Positions 48,823 through 62,944 of a stretch of DNA of 64,000 nucleotides are shown here, in pieces. Origin of the DNA: Sipunculus nudus (lineage: Eukaryota; Annelida; Sipuncula; Golfingiida; Sipunculidae); assembly GCA_026874595.1 (NCBI GenBank), contig CM049309.1:75314426-75378425 (forward strand). Direction: 5' to 3'. Made by a program: the position numbers and the translations under genes. Numbering within the stretch: position 1 is the first letter of the stretch; each line of letters starts with the position of its first letter. A model generated the notes under the pieces. That model was not told where the DNA came from and made no database searches. It saw only the letters and a program-made list of their open reading frames with translations.

Positions 48823-50061
48823 TTGTTTGTCACCACTCTCCTGGCCACAATTTTGCCACAATAACCTTGAAACTTACAGGGATGTTCGAAAACGTAATTT
48901 CTAGGTGCCCTATTGTTTTTGGTCAACATTGCTCCAGGGTCAAGGGTCAAGGTCACGACAGGTATGGTTAACGGTTTTTGCACTATAACTTCGCCATAAA
49001 TAGGCTTATCCACTTCTGCAATAGCTCATTTTTTTCGTCATCACCTGGCCTTTCTTTTGACATGTAGCTTACTTAAATTTGCCGTTACCATGGTTACATT
49101 TTTTGGGCAAAATTCATGGAAATTGGAAATAACACGACCATTTTTTGTAACTTTGTCAATTTTTAAGCTACAGACGTCTGGTTTTGGTCATTATGTACCT
49201 TATGGGCAGCTTGACATGATAAAACTGAAAGTCTCACCAAATCTCGCACCATTTCTCGTCAAACGAGAGTCTTCGAGATTTCATTAAATATGACCTACAG
49301 GTTGCATTTTTTTAACAATGGCTTTGAAATTGATATATTTTGTGTTATTTATAAATATCTCGAAATCAGTTTTTCATTTTTTGGAAATAGCCACCAGGGG
49401 GCGTGGTACATGAAACACTGTAACATGTCATTTTTCTGCAATATCTCAAAAAATATTAAACGTGACACCATTTTTTTTGGTCGTATCTGAAACTAGGAAC
49501 ATTGGCTTATCTCTTCGCACATGTTGCTTTGTGCTGCCGTTACCATGGTTACCAAATTTTGGGGTAAAACTTGACAATCTGAAAATTCGGAGTTTTCCAG
49601 ATTCTATCTCTGTTGATATTTGCGATAGAAAGGTCTGGTTTTTGGCGTTACACAGCATCCCTCTAGTTCTAAGCCGTTCAATCGCAAGTCTCGTCATATC
49701 TCGCACCGTTTCTCGTGAAACGAGAACACGTGACCATTCAAAGAAATGCCTATAATTCTGTCATTTTTCACGCTACAGACACATGGTTTGCAGCGCTGGA
49801 TAGCGGCTGACACTCGCAGTCACATTCAGGGGTCACATTGTTAGTCTCGTCAAATCTCGCGCCGTTTTTCACCATACCACGAAGACACTCGCCGTCGCCG
49901 CAAGTGGCGGCAGGGTCCTTACGGTGGGCGGCCGGCGTGTGCAGCGGTCCGTGACGGCCTCTCCGGGCCCCATCTATGATCATACATGTTGGAGGCACAG
50001 TCCATACTTTATTGCTTGCCGGAAATCTTCGATTTCCGCAAGCATATTGGTCAGTTGCGTA

Positions 50062-50104
<43 letters not shown>

Positions 50105-51343
50105 TTGTTTGTCACCACTCTCCTGGCCACAATTTTGCCACAATAACCTTGAAACTTACAGGGATGTTCGAAAACGTAATTTCTAGGTGCCCTATTGTTT
50201 TTGGTCAACATTGCTCCAGGGTCAAGGGTCAAGGTCACGACAGGTATGGTTAACGGTTTTTGCACTATAACTTCGCCATAAATAGGCTTATCCACTTCTG
50301 CAATAGCTCATTTTTTTCGTCATCACCTGGCCTTTCTTTTGACATGTAGCTTACTTAAATTTGCCGTTACCATGGTTACATTTTTTGGGCAAAATTCATG
50401 GAAATTGGAAATAACACGACCATTTTTTGTAACTTTGTCAATTTTTAAGCTACAGACGTCTGGTTTTGGTCATTATGTACCTTATGGGCAGCTTGACATG
50501 ATAAAACTGAAAGTCTCACCAAATCTCGCACCATTTCTCGTCAAACGAGAGTCTTCGAGATTTCATTAAATATGACCTACAGGTTGCATTTTTTTAACAA
50601 TGGCTTTGAAATTGATATATTTTGTGTTATTTATAAATATCTCGAAATCAGTTTTTCATTTTTTGGAAATAGCCACCAGGGGGCGTGGTACATGAAACAC
50701 TGTAACATGTCATTTTTCTGCAATATCTCAAAAAATATTAAACGTGACACCATTTTTTTTGGTCGTATCTGAAACTAGGAACATTGGCTTATCTCTTCGC
50801 ACATGTTGCTTTGTGCTGCCGTTACCATGGTTACCAAATTTTGGGGTAAAACTTGACAATCTGAAAATTCGGAGTTTTCCAGATTCTATCTCTGTTGATA
50901 TTTGCGATAGAAAGGTCTGGTTTTTGGCGTTAGACAGCATCCCTCTAGTTCTAAGCCGTTCAATCGCAAGTCTCGTCATATCTCGCACCGTTTCTCGTGA
51001 AACGAGAACACGTGACCATTCAAAGAAATGCCTATAATTCTGTCATTTTTCACGCTACAGACACATGGTTTGCAGCGCTGGATAGCGGCTGACACTCGCA
51101 GTCACATTCAGGGGTCACATTGTTAGTCTCGTCAAATCTCGCGCCGTTTTTCACCATACCACGAAGACACTCGCCGTCGCCGCAAGTGGCGGCAGGGTCC
51201 TTACGGTGGGCGGCCGGCGTGTGCAGCGGTCCGTGACGGCCTCTCCGGGCCCCATCTATGATCATACATGTTGGAGGCACAGTCCATACTTTATTGCTTG
51301 CCGGAAATCTTCGATTTCCGCAAGCATATTGGTCAGTTGCGTA

Positions 51344-51390
<47 letters not shown>

Positions 51391-52629
51391 TTGTTTGTCA
51401 CCACTCTCCTGGCCACAATTTTGCCACAATAACCTTGAAACTTACAGGGATGTTCGAAAACGTAATTTCTAGGTGCCCTATTGTTTTTGGTCAACATTGC
51501 TCCAGGGTCAAGGGTCAAGGTCACGACAGGTATGGTTAACGGTTTTTGCACTATAACTTCGCCATAAATAGGCTTATCCACTTCTGCAATAGCTCATTTT
51601 TTTCGTCATCACCTGGCCTTTCTTTTGACATGTAGCTTACTTAAATTTGCCGTTACCATGGTTACATTTTTTGGGCAAAATTCATGGAAATTGGAAATAA
51701 CACGACCATTTTTTGTAACTTTGTCAATTTTTAAGCTACAGACGTCTGGTTTTGGTCATTATGTACCTTATGGGCAGCTTGACATGATAAAACTGAAAGT
51801 CTCACCAAATCTCGCACCATTTCTCGTCAAACGAGAGTCTTCGAGATTTCATTAAATATGACCTACAGGTTGCATTTTTTTAACAATGGCTTTGAAATTG
51901 ATATATTTTGTGTTATTTATAAATATCTCGAAATCAGTTTTTCATTTTTTGGAAATAGCCACCAGGGGGCGTGGTACATGAAACACTGTAACATGTCATT
52001 TTTCTGCAATATCTCAAAAAATATTAAACGTGGCACCATTTTTTTTGGTCGTATCTGAAACTAGGAACATTGGCTTATCTCTTCGCACATGTTGCTTTGT
52101 GCTGCCGTTACCATGGTTACCAAATTTTGGGGTAAAACTTGACAATCTGAAAATTCGGAGTTTTCCAGATTCTATCTCTGTTGATATTTGCGATAGAAAG
52201 GTCTGGTTTTTGGCGTTACACAGCATCCCTCTAGTTCTAAGCCGTTCAATCGCAAGTCTCGTCATATCTCGCACCGTTTCTCGTGAAACGAGAACACGTG
52301 ACCATTCAAAGAAATGCCTATAATTCTGTCATTTTTCACGCTACAGACACATGGTTTGCAGCGCTGGATAGCGGCTGACACTCGCAGTCACATTCAGGGG
52401 TCACATTGTTAGTCTCGTCAAATCTCGCGCCGTTTTTCACCATACCACGAAGACACTCGCCGTCGCCGCAAGTGGCGGCAGGGTCCTTACGGTGGGCGGC
52501 CGGCGTGTGCAGCGGTCCGTGACGGCCTCTCCGGGCCCCATCTATGATCATACATGTTGGAGGCACAGTCCATACTTTATTGCTTGCCGGAAATCTTCGA
52601 TTTCCGCAAGCATATTGGTCAGTTGCGTA

Positions 52630-52672
<43 letters not shown>

Positions 52673-53911
52673 TTGTTTGTCACCACTCTCCTGGCCACAA
52701 TTTTGCCACAATAACCTTGAAACTTACAGGGATGTTCGAAAACGTAATTTCTAGGTGCCCTATTGTTTTTGGTCAACATTGCTCCAGGGTCAAGGGTCAA
52801 GGTCACGACAGGTATGGTTAACGGTTTTTGCACTATAACTTCGCCATAAATAGGCTTATCCACTTCTGCAATAGCTCATTTTTTTCGTCATCACCTGGCC
52901 TTTCTTTTGACATGTAGCTTACTTAAATTTGCCGTTACCATGGTTACATTTTTTGGGCAAAATTCATGGAAATTGGAAATAACACGACCATTTTTTGTAA
53001 CTTTGTCAATTTTTAAGCTACAGACGTCTGGTTTTGGTCATTATGTACCTTATGGGCAGCTTGACATGATAAAACTGAAAGTCTCACCAAATCTCGCACC
53101 ATTTCTCGTCAAACGAGAGTCTTCGAGATTTCATTAAATATGACCTACAGGTTGCATTTTTTTAACAATGGCTTTGAAATTGATATATTTTGTGTTATTT
53201 ATAAATATCTCGAAATCAGTTTTTCATTTTTTGGAAATAGCCACCAGGGGGCGTGGTACATGAAACACTGTAACATGTCATTTTTCTGCAATATCTCAAA
53301 AAATATTAAACGTGACACCATTTTTTTTGGTCGTATCTGAAACTAGGAACATTGGCTTATCTCTTCGCACATGTTGCTTTGTGCTGCCGTTACCATGGTT
53401 ACCAAATTTTGGGGTAAAACTTGACAATCTGAAAATTCGGAGTTTTCCAGATTCTATCTCTGTTGATATTTGCGATAGAAAGGTCTGGTTTTTGGCGTTA
53501 CACAGCATCCCTCTAGTTCTAAGCCGTTCAATCGCAAGTCTCGTCATATCTCGCACCGTTTCTCGTGAAACGAGAACACGTGACCATTCAAAGAAATGCC
53601 TATAATTCTGTCATTTTTCACGCTACAGACACATGGTTTGCAGCGCTGGATAGCGGCTGACACTCGCAGTCACATTCAGGGGTCACATTGTTAGTCTCGT
53701 CAAATCTCGCGCCGTTTTTCACCATACCACGAAGACACTCGCCGTCGCCGCAAGTGGCGGCAGGGTCCTTACGGTGGGCGGCCGGCGTGTGCAGCGGTCC
53801 GTGACGGCCTCTCCGGGCCCCATCTATGATCATACATGTTGGAGGCACAGTCCATACTTTATTGCTTGCCGGAAATCTTCGATTTCCGCAAGCATATTGG
53901 TCAGTTGCGTA

Positions 53912-53954
<43 letters not shown>

Positions 53955-55193
53955 TTGTTTGTCACCACTCTCCTGGCCACAATTTTGCCACAATAACCTT
54001 GAAACTTACAGGGATGTTCGAAAACGTAATTTCTAGGTGCCCTATTGTTTTTGGTCAACATTGCTCCAGGGTCAAGGGTCAAGGTCACGACAGGTATGGT
54101 TAACGGTTTTTGCACTATAACTTCGCCATAAATAGGCTTATCCACTTCTGCAATAGCTCATTTTTTTCGTCATCACCTGGCCTTTCTTTTGACATGTAGC
54201 TTACTTAAATTTGCCGTTACCATGGTTACATTTTTTGGGCAAAATTCATGGAAATTGGAAATAACACGACCATTTTTTGTAACTTTGTCAATTTTTAAGC
54301 TACAGACGTCTGGTTTTGGTCATTATGTACCTTATGGGCAGCTTGACATGATAAAACTGAAAGTCTCACCAAATCTCGCACCATTTCTCGTCAAACGAGA
54401 GTCTTCGAGATTTCATTAAATATGACCTACAGGTTGCATTTTTTTAACAATGGCTTTGAAATTGATATATTTTGTGTTATTTATAAATATCTCGAAATCA
54501 GTTTTTCATTTTTTGGAAATAGCCACCAGGGGGCGTGGTACATGAAACACTGTAACATGTCATTTTTCTGCAATATCTCAAAAAATATTAAACGTGACAC
54601 CATTTTTTTTGGTCGTATCTGAAACTAGGAACATTGGCTTATCTCTTCGCACATGTTGCTTTGTGCTGCCGTTACCATGGTTACCAAATTTTGGGGTAAA
54701 ACTTGACAATCTGAAAATTCGGAGTTTTCCAGATTCTATCTCTGTTGATATTTGCGATAGAAAGGTCTGGTTTTTGGCGTTACACAGCATCCCTCTAGTT
54801 CTAAGCCGTTCAATCGCAAGTCTCGTCATATCTCGCACCGTTTCTCGTGAAACGAGAACACGTGACCATTCAAAGAAATGCCTATAATTCTGTCATTTTT
54901 CACGCTACAGACACATGGTTTGCAGCGCTGGATAGCGGCTGACACTCGCAGTCACATTCAGGGGTCACATTGTTAGTCTCGTCAAATCTCGCGCCGTTTT
55001 TCACCATACCACGAAGACACTCGCCGTCGCCGCAAGTGGCGGCAGGGTCCTTACGGTGGGCGGCCGGCGTGTGCAGCGGTCCGTGACGGCCTCTCCGGGC
55101 CCCATCTATGATCATACATGTTGGAGGCACAGTCCATACTTTATTGCTTGCCGGAAATCTTCGATTTCCGCAAGCATATTGGTCAGTTGCGTA

Positions 55194-55240
<47 letters not shown>

Positions 55241-56479
55241 TTGTTTGTCACCACTCTCCTGGCCACAATTTTGCCACAATAACCTTGAAACTTACAGGGA
55301 TGTTCGAAAACGTAATTTCTAGGTGCCCTATTGTTTTTGGTCAACATTGCTCCAGGGTCAAGGGTCAAGGTCACGACAGGTATGGTTAACGGTTTTTGCA
55401 CTATAACTTCGCCATAAATAGGCTTATCCACTTCTGCAATAGCTCATTTTTTTCGTCATCACCTGGCCTTTCTTTTGACATGTAGCTTACTTAAATTTGC
55501 CGTTACCATGGTTACATTTTTTGGGCAAAATTCATGGAAATTGGAAATAACACGACCATTTTTTGTAACTTTGTCAATTTTTAAGCTACAGACGTCTGGT
55601 TTTGGTCATTATGTACCTTATGGGCAGCTTGACATGATAAAACTGAAAGTCTCACCAAATCTCGCACCATTTCTCGTCAAACGAGAGTCTTCGAGATTTC
55701 ATTAAATATGACCTACAGGTTGCATTTTTTTAACAATGGCTTTGAAATTGATATATTTTGTGTTATTTATAAATATCTCGAAATCAGTTTTTCATTTTTT
55801 GGAAATAGCCACCAGGGGGCGTGGTACATGAAACACTGTAACATGTCATTTTTCTGCAATATCTCAAAAAATATTAAACGTGACACCATTTTTTTTGGTC
55901 GTATCTGAAACTAGGAACATTGGCTTATCTCTTCGCACATGTTGCTTTGTGCTGCCGTTACCATGGTTACCAAATTTTGGGGTAAAACTTGACAATCTGA
56001 AAATTCGGAGTTTTCCAGATTCTATCTCTGTTGATATTTGCGATAGAAAGGTCTGGTTTTTGGCGTTAGACAGCATCCCTCTAGTTCTAAGCCGTTCAAT
56101 CGCAAGTCTCGTCATATCTCGCACCGTTTCTCGTGAAACGAGAACACGTGACCATTCAAAGAAATGCCTATAATTCTGTCATTTTTCACGCTACAGACAC
56201 ATGGTTTGCAGCGCTGGATAGCGGCTGACACTCGCAGTCACATTCAGGGGTCACATTGTTAGTCTCGTCAAATCTCGCGCCGTTTTTCACCATACCACGA
56301 AGACACTCGCCGTCGCCGCAAGTGGCGGCAGGGTCCTTACGGTGGGCGGCCGGCGTGTGCAGCGGTCCGTGACGGCCTCTCCGGGCCCCATCTATGATCA
56401 TACATGTTGGAGGCACAGTCCATACTTTATTGCTTGCCGGAAATCTTCGATTTCCGCAAGCATATTGGTCAGTTGCGTA

Positions 56480-56522
<43 letters not shown>

Positions 56523-57761
56523 TTGTTTGTCACCACTCTCCTGGCCACAATTTTGCCACAATAACCTTGAAACTTACAGGGATGTTCGAAAACGTAATTT
56601 CTAGGTGCCCTATTGTTTTTGGTCAACATTGCTCCAGGGTCAAGGGTCAAGGTCACGACAGGTATGGTTAACGGTTTTTGCACTATAACTTCGCCATAAA
56701 TAGGCTTATCCACTTCTGCAATAGCTCATTTTTTTCGTCATCACCTGGCCTTTCTTTTGACATGTAGCTTACTTAAATTTGCCGTTACCATGGTTACATT
56801 TTTTGGGCAAAATTCATGGAAATTGGAAATAACACGACCATTTTTTGTAACTTTGTCAATTTTTAAGCTACAGACGTCTGGTTTTGGTCATTATGTACCT
56901 TATGGGCAGCTTGACATGATAAAACTGAAAGTCTCACCAAATCTCGCACCATTTCTCGTCAAACGAGAGTCTTCGAGATTTCATTAAATATGACCTACAG
57001 GTTGCATTTTTTTAACAATGGCTTTGAAATTGATATATTTTGTGTTATTTATAAATATCTCGAAATCAGTTTTTCATTTTTTGGAAATAGCCACCAGGGG
57101 GCGTGGTACATGAAACACTGTAACATGTCATTTTTCTGCAATATCTCAAAAAATATTAAACGTGACACCATTTTTTTTGGTCGTATCTGAAACTAGGAAC
57201 ATTGGCTTATCTCTTCGCACATGTTGCTTTGTGCTGCCGTTACCATGGTTACCAAATTTTGGGGTAAAACTTGACAATCTGAAAATTCGGAGTTTTCCAG
57301 ATTCTATCTCTGTTGATATTTGCGATAGAAAGGTCTGGTTTTTGGCGTTAGACAGCATCCCTCTAGTTCTAAGCCGTTCAATCGCAAGTCTCGTCATATC
57401 TCGCACCGTTTCTCGTGAAACGAGAACACGTGACCATTCAAAGAAATGCCTATAATTCTGTCATTTTTCACGCTACAGACACATGGTTTGCAGCGCTGGA
57501 TAGCGGCTGACACTCGCAGTCACATTCAGGGGTCACATTGTTAGTCTCGTCAAATCTCGCGCCGTTTTTCACCATACCACGAAGACACTCGCCGTCGCCG
57601 CAAGTGGCGGCAGGGTCCTTACGGTGGGCGGCCGGCGTGTGCAGCGGTCCGTGACGGCCTCTCCGGGCCCCATCTATGATCATACATGTTGGAGGCACAG
57701 TCCATACTTTATTGCTTGCCGGAAATCTTCGATTTCCGCAAGCATATTGGTCAGTTGCGTA

Positions 57762-57808
<47 letters not shown>

Positions 57809-59047
57809 TTGTTTGTCACCACTCTCCTGGCCACAATTTTGCCACAATAACCTTGAAACTTACAGGGATGTTCGAAAACGTAATTTCTAGGTGCCCTATT
57901 GTTTTTGGTCAACATTGCTCCAGGGTCAAGGGTCAAGGTCACGACAGGTATGGTTAACGGTTTTTGCACTATAACTTCGCCATAAATAGGCTTATCCACT
58001 TCTGCAATAGCTCATTTTTTTCGTCATCACCTGGCCTTTCTTTTGACATGTAGCTTACTTAAATTTGCCGTTACCATGGTTACATTTTTTGGGCAAAATT
58101 CATGGAAATTGGAAATAACACGACCATTTTTTGTAACTTTGTCAATTTTTAAGCTACAGACGTCTGGTTTTGGTCATTATGTACCTTATGGGCAGCTTGA
58201 CATGATAAAACTGAAAGTCTCACCAAATCTCGCACCATTTCTCGTCAAACGAGAGTCTTCGAGATTTCATTAAATATGACCTACAGGTTGCATTTTTTTA
58301 ACAATGGCTTTGAAATTGATATATTTTGTGTTATTTATAAATATCTCGAAATCAGTTTTTCATTTTTTGGAAATAGCCACCAGGGGGCGTGGTACATGAA
58401 ACACTGTAACATGTCATTTTTCTGCAATATCTCAAAAAATATTAAACGTGACACCATTTTTTTTGGTCGTATCTGAAACTAGGAACATTGGCTTATCTCT
58501 TCGCACATGTTGCTTTGTGCTGCCGTTACCATGGTTACCAAATTTTGGGGTAAAACTTGACAATCTGAAAATTCGGAGTTTTCCAGATTCTATCTCTGTT
58601 GATATTTGCGATAGAAAGGTCTGGTTTTTGGCGTTACACAGCATCCCTCTAGTTCTAAGCCGTTCAATCGCAAGTCTCGTCATATCTCGCACCGTTTCTC
58701 GTGAAACGAGAACACGTGACCATTCAAAGAAATGCCTATAATTCTGTCATTTTTCACGCTACAGACACATGGTTTGCAGCGCTGGATAGCGGCTGACACT
58801 CGCAGTCACATTCAGGGGTCACATTGTTAGTCTCGTCAAATCTCGCGCCGTTTTTCACCATACCACGAAGACACTCGCCGTCGCCGCAAGTGGCGGCAGG
58901 GTCCTTACGGTGGGCGGCCGGCGTGTGCAGCGGTCCGTGACGGCCTCTCCGGGCCCCATCTATGATCATACATGTTGGAGGCACAGTCCATACTTTATTG
59001 CTTGCCGGAAATCTTCGATTTCCGCAAGCATATTGGTCAGTTGCGTA

Positions 59048-59090
<43 letters not shown>

Positions 59091-60329
59091 TTGTTTGTCA
59101 CCACTCTCCTGGCCACAATTTTGCCACAATAACCTTGAAACTTACAGGGATGTTCGAAAACGTAATTTCTAGGTGCCCTATTGTTTTTGGTCAACATTGC
59201 TCCAGGGTCAAGGGTCAAGGTCACGACAGGTATGGTTAACGGTTTTTGCACTATAACTTCGCCATAAATAGGCTTATCCACTTCTGCAATAGCTCATTTT
59301 TTTCGTCATCACCTGGCCTTTCTTTTGACATGTAGCTTACTTAAATTTGCCGTTACCATGGTTACATTTTTTGGGCAAAATTCATGGAAATTGGAAATAA
59401 CACGACCATTTTTTGTAACTTTGTCAATTTTTAAGCTACAGACGTCTGGTTTTGGTCATTATGTACCTTATGGGCAGCTTGACATGATAAAACTGAAAGT
59501 CTCACCAAATCTCGCACCATTTCTCGTCAAACGAGAGTCTTCGAGATTTCATTAAATATGACCTACAGGTTGCATTTTTTTAACAATGGCTTTGAAATTG
59601 ATATATTTTGTGTTATTTATAAATATCTCGAAATCAGTTTTTCATTTTTTGGAAATAGCCACCAGGGGGCGTGGTACATGAAACACTGTAACATGTCATT
59701 TTTCTGCAATATCTCAAAAAATATTAAACGTGACACCATTTTTTTTGGTCGTATCTGAAACTAGGAACATTGGCTTATCTCTTCGCACATGTTGCTTTGT
59801 GCTGCCGTTACCATGGTTACCAAATTTTGGGGTAAAACTTGACAATCTGAAAATTCGGAGTTTTCCAGATTCTATCTCTGTTGATATTTGCGATAGAAAG
59901 GTCTGGTTTTTGGCGTTACACAGCATCCCTCTAGTTCTAAGCCGTTCAATCGCAAGTCTCGTCATATCTCGCACCGTTTCTCGTGAAACGAGAACACGTG
60001 ACCATTCAAAGAAATGCCTATAATTCTGTCATTTTTCACGCTACAGACACATGGTTTGCAGCGCTGGATAGCGGCTGACACTCGCAGTCACATTCAGGGG
60101 TCACATTGTTAGTCTCGTCAAATCTCGCGCCGTTTTTCACCATACCACGAAGACACTCGCCGTCGCCGCAAGTGGCGGCAGGGTCCTTACGGTGGGCGGC
60201 CGGCGTGTGCAGCGGTCCGTGACGGCCTCTCCGGGCCCCATCTATGATCATACATGTTGGAGGCACAGTCCATACTTTATTGCTTGCCGGAAATCTTCGA
60301 TTTCCGCAAGCATATTGGTCAGTTGCGTA

Positions 60330-60376
<47 letters not shown>

Positions 60377-61615
60377 TTGTTTGTCACCACTCTCCTGGCC
60401 ACAATTTTGCCACAATAACCTTGAAACTTACAGGGATGTTCGAAAACGTAATTTCTAGGTGCCCTATTGTTTTTGGTCAACATTGCTCCAGGGTCAAGGG
60501 TCAAGGTCACGACAGGTATGGTTAACGGTTTTTGCACTATAACTTCGCCATAAATAGGCTTATCCACTTCTGCAATAGCTCATTTTTTTCGTCATCACCT
60601 GGCCTTTCTTTTGACATGTAGCTTACTTAAATTTGCCGTTACCATGGTTACATTTTTTGGGCAAAATTCATGGAAATTGGAAATAACACGACCATTTTTT
60701 GTAACTTTGTCAATTTTTAAGCTACAGACGTCTGGTTTTGGTCATTATGTACCTTATGGGCAGCTTGACATGATAAAACTGAAAGTCTCACCAAATCTCG
60801 CACCATTTCTCGTCAAACGAGAGTCTTCGAGATTTCATTAAATATGACCTACAGGTTGCATTTTTTTAACAATGGCTTTGAAATTGATATATTTTGTGTT
60901 ATTTATAAATATCTCGAAATCAGTTTTTCATTTTTTGGAAATAGCCACCAGGGGGCGTGGTACATGAAACACTGTAACATGTCATTTTTCTGCAATATCT
61001 CAAAAAATATTAAACGTGACACCATTTTTTTTGGTCGTATCTGAAACTAGGAACATTGGCTTATCTCTTCGCACATGTTGCTTTGTGCTGCCGTTACCAT
61101 GGTTACCAAATTTTGGGGTAAAACTTGACAATCTGAAAATTCGGAGTTTTCCAGATTCTATCTCTGTTGATATTTGCGATAGAAAGGTCTGGTTTTTGGC
61201 GTTAGACAGCATCCCTCTAGTTCTAAGCCGTTCAATCGCAAGTCTCGTCATATCTCGCACCGTTTCTCGTGAAACGAGAACACGTGACCATTCAAAGAAA
61301 TGCCTATAATTCTGTCATTTTTCACGCTACAGACACATGGTTTGCAGCGCTGGATAGCGGCTGACACTCGCAGTCACATTCAGGGGTCACATTGTTAGTC
61401 TCGTCAAATCTCGCGCCGTTTTTCACCATACCACGAAGACACTCGCCGTCGCCGCAAGTGGCGGCAGGGTCCTTACGGTGGGCGGCCGGCGTGTGCAGCG
61501 GTCCGTGACGGCCTCTCCGGGCCCCATCTATGATCATACATGTTGGAGGCACAGTCCATACTTTATTGCTTGCCGGAAATCTTCGATTTCCGCAAGCATA
61601 TTGGTCAGTTGCGTA

Positions 61616-61658
<43 letters not shown>

Positions 61659-62897
61659 TTGTTTGTCACCACTCTCCTGGCCACAATTTTGCCACAATAA
61701 CCTTGAAACTTACAGGGATGTTCGAAAACGTAATTTCTAGGTGCCCTATTGTTTTTGGTCAACATTGCTCCAGGGTCAAGGGTCAAGGTCACGACAGGTA
61801 TGGTTAACGGTTTTTGCACTATAACTTCGCCATAAATAGGCTTATCCACTTCTGCAATAGCTCATTTTTTTCGTCATCACCTGGCCTTTCTTTTGACATG
61901 TAGCTTACTTAAATTTGCCGTTACCATGGTTACATTTTTTGGGCAAAATTCATGGAAATTGGAAATAACACGACCATTTTTTGTAACTTTGTCAATTTTT
62001 AAGCTACAGACGTCTGGTTTTGGTCATTATGTACCTTATGGGCAGCTTGACATGATAAAACTGAAAGTCTCACCAAATCTCGCACCATTTCTCGTCAAAC
62101 GAGAGTCTTCGAGATTTCATTAAATATGACCTACAGGTTGCATTTTTTTAACAATGGCTTTGAAATTGATATATTTTGTGTTATTTATAAATATCTCGAA
62201 ATCAGTTTTTCATTTTTTGGAAATAGCCACCAGGGGGCGTGGTACATGAAACACTGTAACATGTCATTTTTCTGCAATATCTCAAAAAATATTAAACGTG
62301 ACACCATTTTTTTTGGTCGTATCTGAAACTAGGAACATTGGCTTATCTCTTCGCACATGTTGCTTTGTGCTGCCGTTACCATGGTTACCAAATTTTGGGG
62401 TAAAACTTGACAATCTGAAAATTCGGAGTTTTCCAGATTCTATCTCTGTTGATATTTGCGATAGAAAGGTCTGGTTTTTGGCGTTACACAGCATCCCTCT
62501 AGTTCTAAGCCGTTCAATCGCAAGTCTCGTCATATCTCGCACCGTTTCTCGTGAAACGAGAACACGTGACCATTCAAAGAAATGCCTATAATTCTGTCAT
62601 TTTTCACGCTACAGACACATGGTTTGCAGCGCTGGATAGCGGCTGACACTCGCAGTCACATTCAGGGGTCACATTGTTAGTCTCGTCAAATCTCGCGCCG
62701 TTTTTCACCATACCACGAAGACACTCGCCGTCGCCGCAAGTGGCGGCAGGGTCCTTACGGTGGGCGGCCGGCGTGTGCAGCGGTCCGTGACGGCCTCTCC
62801 GGGCCCCATCTATGATCATACATGTTGGAGGCACAGTCCATACTTTATTGCTTGCCGGAAATCTTCGATTTCCGCAAGCATATTGGTCAGTTGCGTA

Positions 62898-62944
<47 letters not shown>
